A stretch of DNA of 64,000 nucleotides from CBDATW01 sp965200605 (GTDB lineage: Bacteria > Bacillota_I > Bacilli_A > CBDATW01): contig CBDATW010000002.1 of the NCBI GenBank assembly GCA_965200605.1, positions 124,001 through 188,000 of the forward strand, given 5' to 3'. The notes under the pieces were generated by a model. That model had not been told where the DNA came from. It did no database searches and saw nothing but the letters and a program-made list of their open reading frames with translations. The translations under genes were made by a program, and so were the position numbers. This document shows positions 63,411-64,000 of the stretch, in pieces (the first letter of the stretch is position 1; every line of letters starts with the position of its first letter).

Positions 63411-63419
63411 ATTATATCA
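63411..63419 (-). promoter_or_regulatory. Extended -10 promoter of pcrA (TGATATAAT)
   Basis: TGATATAAT on the minus strand lies about 20 bases before the Shine-Dalgarno and start of pcrA and directly after the asnS terminator hairpin. Confidence 0.55.
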
Positions 63420-63420
63420 T

Positions 63421-63442
63421 AAAAAAAGGTCAGTTTGACCTT
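63421..63442 (-). terminator. Terminator after asnS
   Basis: AAGGTCA and TGACCTT form a seven-base-pair stem with a three-base loop. On the minus strand a run of T follows. It sits just past the asnS stop codon. Confidence 0.7.
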
Positions 63443-63446
63443 AGAT

Positions 63447-64000
63447 TTATCAGTTGATTGAGTCTGGTGTTCTGGGATATGGAATTGTATCTCTAATATT
63501 GGAAACACCGGTAATATACATAATTAATCTTTCAAAACCAAGGCCAAATCCAGCAGATGGAGCTGAGCCAAATCTTCTTAGATCAAAATATCATTGTAAA
63601 TTATCACTTTCGATATTATGTTCTTTTGCTTTGGCAACAAGAGTATCATAATCATTTTCTCTGGCTGAACCACCAATTAGTTCTCCAATGCCTGGTACAA
63701 GTAGATCAAATGAATTAACTAATCTATCATCATTGGCAACTTTCATATAAAAAGCTTTTATCTTGGCAGGATAGTGAGTTGCAAACACTGGACCACTAAC
63801 AACTTTTTCACAAACATATCTTTCATGTTCTGAACCAAAATCCATACCAAAATAGATATTGGAATCTTCAAATTTTACTCCATCTTTTACTGCCTTATCT
63901 AAAATTTCAATAATTTCTGAGTATGTTTTATAGGCAAATTTACTATTTATAATTGATTTTAGCCTTGCTATTAGCTCTTTGTTGCTAGTTTCCTGAAAAT
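63447..64000 (-). CDS. asnS: Asparaginyl-tRNA synthetase (3' part)
   Basis: The window ends inside this gene; the visible 184 residues are its C-terminal part. Class II motifs typical of AsnS are present: FGSEHERYVCEK, PVFATHYPAKIKAFYMK, FDLLVPGIGELIGGSAREND, then the motif 3 block RRFGSAPSAGFGLGFERLIMYITG and NIRDTIPYPRTPDSINW before TAA. AsnS and GatCAB together would serve separate Asn and Gln charging routes, or GatCAB only glutamine. Confidence 0.95.

Overview
The window is a 64-kb stretch of a wall-less bacterium (Mollicutes). In almost every gene TGA is read in frame where tryptophan is expected (genetic code 4), the DNA is very AT-rich, ribosome binding sites are of AAGGAG type, and no cell-wall synthesis gene is seen. 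Nearly all genes are on the minus strand. Exact taxonomy cannot be fixed from sequence alone. A photolyase, MurNAc and GlcNAc catabolism and SufSU would fit an animal-gut symbiont (for example the Hepatoplasma group) better than a minimal respiratory mycoplasma, but that is inference.

Layout. 1-5 kb: photolyase (phrB, +), tRNA-Arg(UCU), a frameshifted HAD phosphatase, uvrC, and two small unknown genes, one GIY-YIG-like. 5-21.3 kb (minus): the classical Firmicute information-processing cluster, in transcription order frr, cdsA, polC, rimP, nusA, ylxQ, infB, rbfA, truB, ribF, rpsO, a degenerate RNase J, ftsK. 21.3-24.6 kb: accessory genes, namely a small membrane protein, two paralogous alpha/beta hydrolases (one exported or anchored, one cytosolic) and an orphan PTS EIIB domain. 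24.6-42.8 kb (mostly minus): the conserved order nadK-ftsY-ylxM-ffh-rpsP-rimM-trmD-rplS-rbgA, split by two accessory blocks. An amino-sugar island (nagA, nagB, two rpiR regulators, nanE, a PTS EIICB, murP, murQ and a nagB relic) sits between ffh and rpsP, and argG-argH sits between trmD and rplS next to a MITE-like inverted repeat. 42.8-48.8 kb: a CYTH-domain protein, trpS, a second HAD phosphatase, a DUF2130 protein, an MFS transporter and a CNNM/CorC protein. 48.8-55.2 kb: two membrane-anchored thioredoxin-fold proteins, trmL, ptsH (HPr), sufU, sufS, a HIT protein and a Trk/Ktr potassium uptake pair. 55.2-64 kb (minus): asnS (partial), pcrA, a GT2 glycosyltransferase with a DUF2304-like partner, ligA and gatCAB.

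How the genes work together. HPr (50.5 kb) can feed phosphate to the sugar PTS proteins. MurP would import MurNAc as MurNAc-6-P; MurQ makes GlcNAc-6-P, and NanE supplies the same intermediate from ManNAc-6-P. NagA and NagB then yield fructose-6-P. RpiR-family regulators with palindromic sites bracket the island. UvrC, PcrA, LigA and photolyase form a repair set. FtsY/Ffh, FtsK, PolC, InfB and the Gat amidotransferase are core housekeeping.

Notable oddities: five genes with TATAAT exactly six bases before ATG (probable leaderless mRNAs); four genes each carrying one extra base (HAD phosphatase, nanE, EIICB and the normally essential ftsY); ribosomal protein S16 with a long repeat-built acidic/basic tail; an RNase J lacking metal ligands; and UvrC without its C-terminal HhH domain. 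No stretch over 300 bases is free of genes; the longest gap (about 290 bases, 28445-28734) holds the MITE-like repeat.
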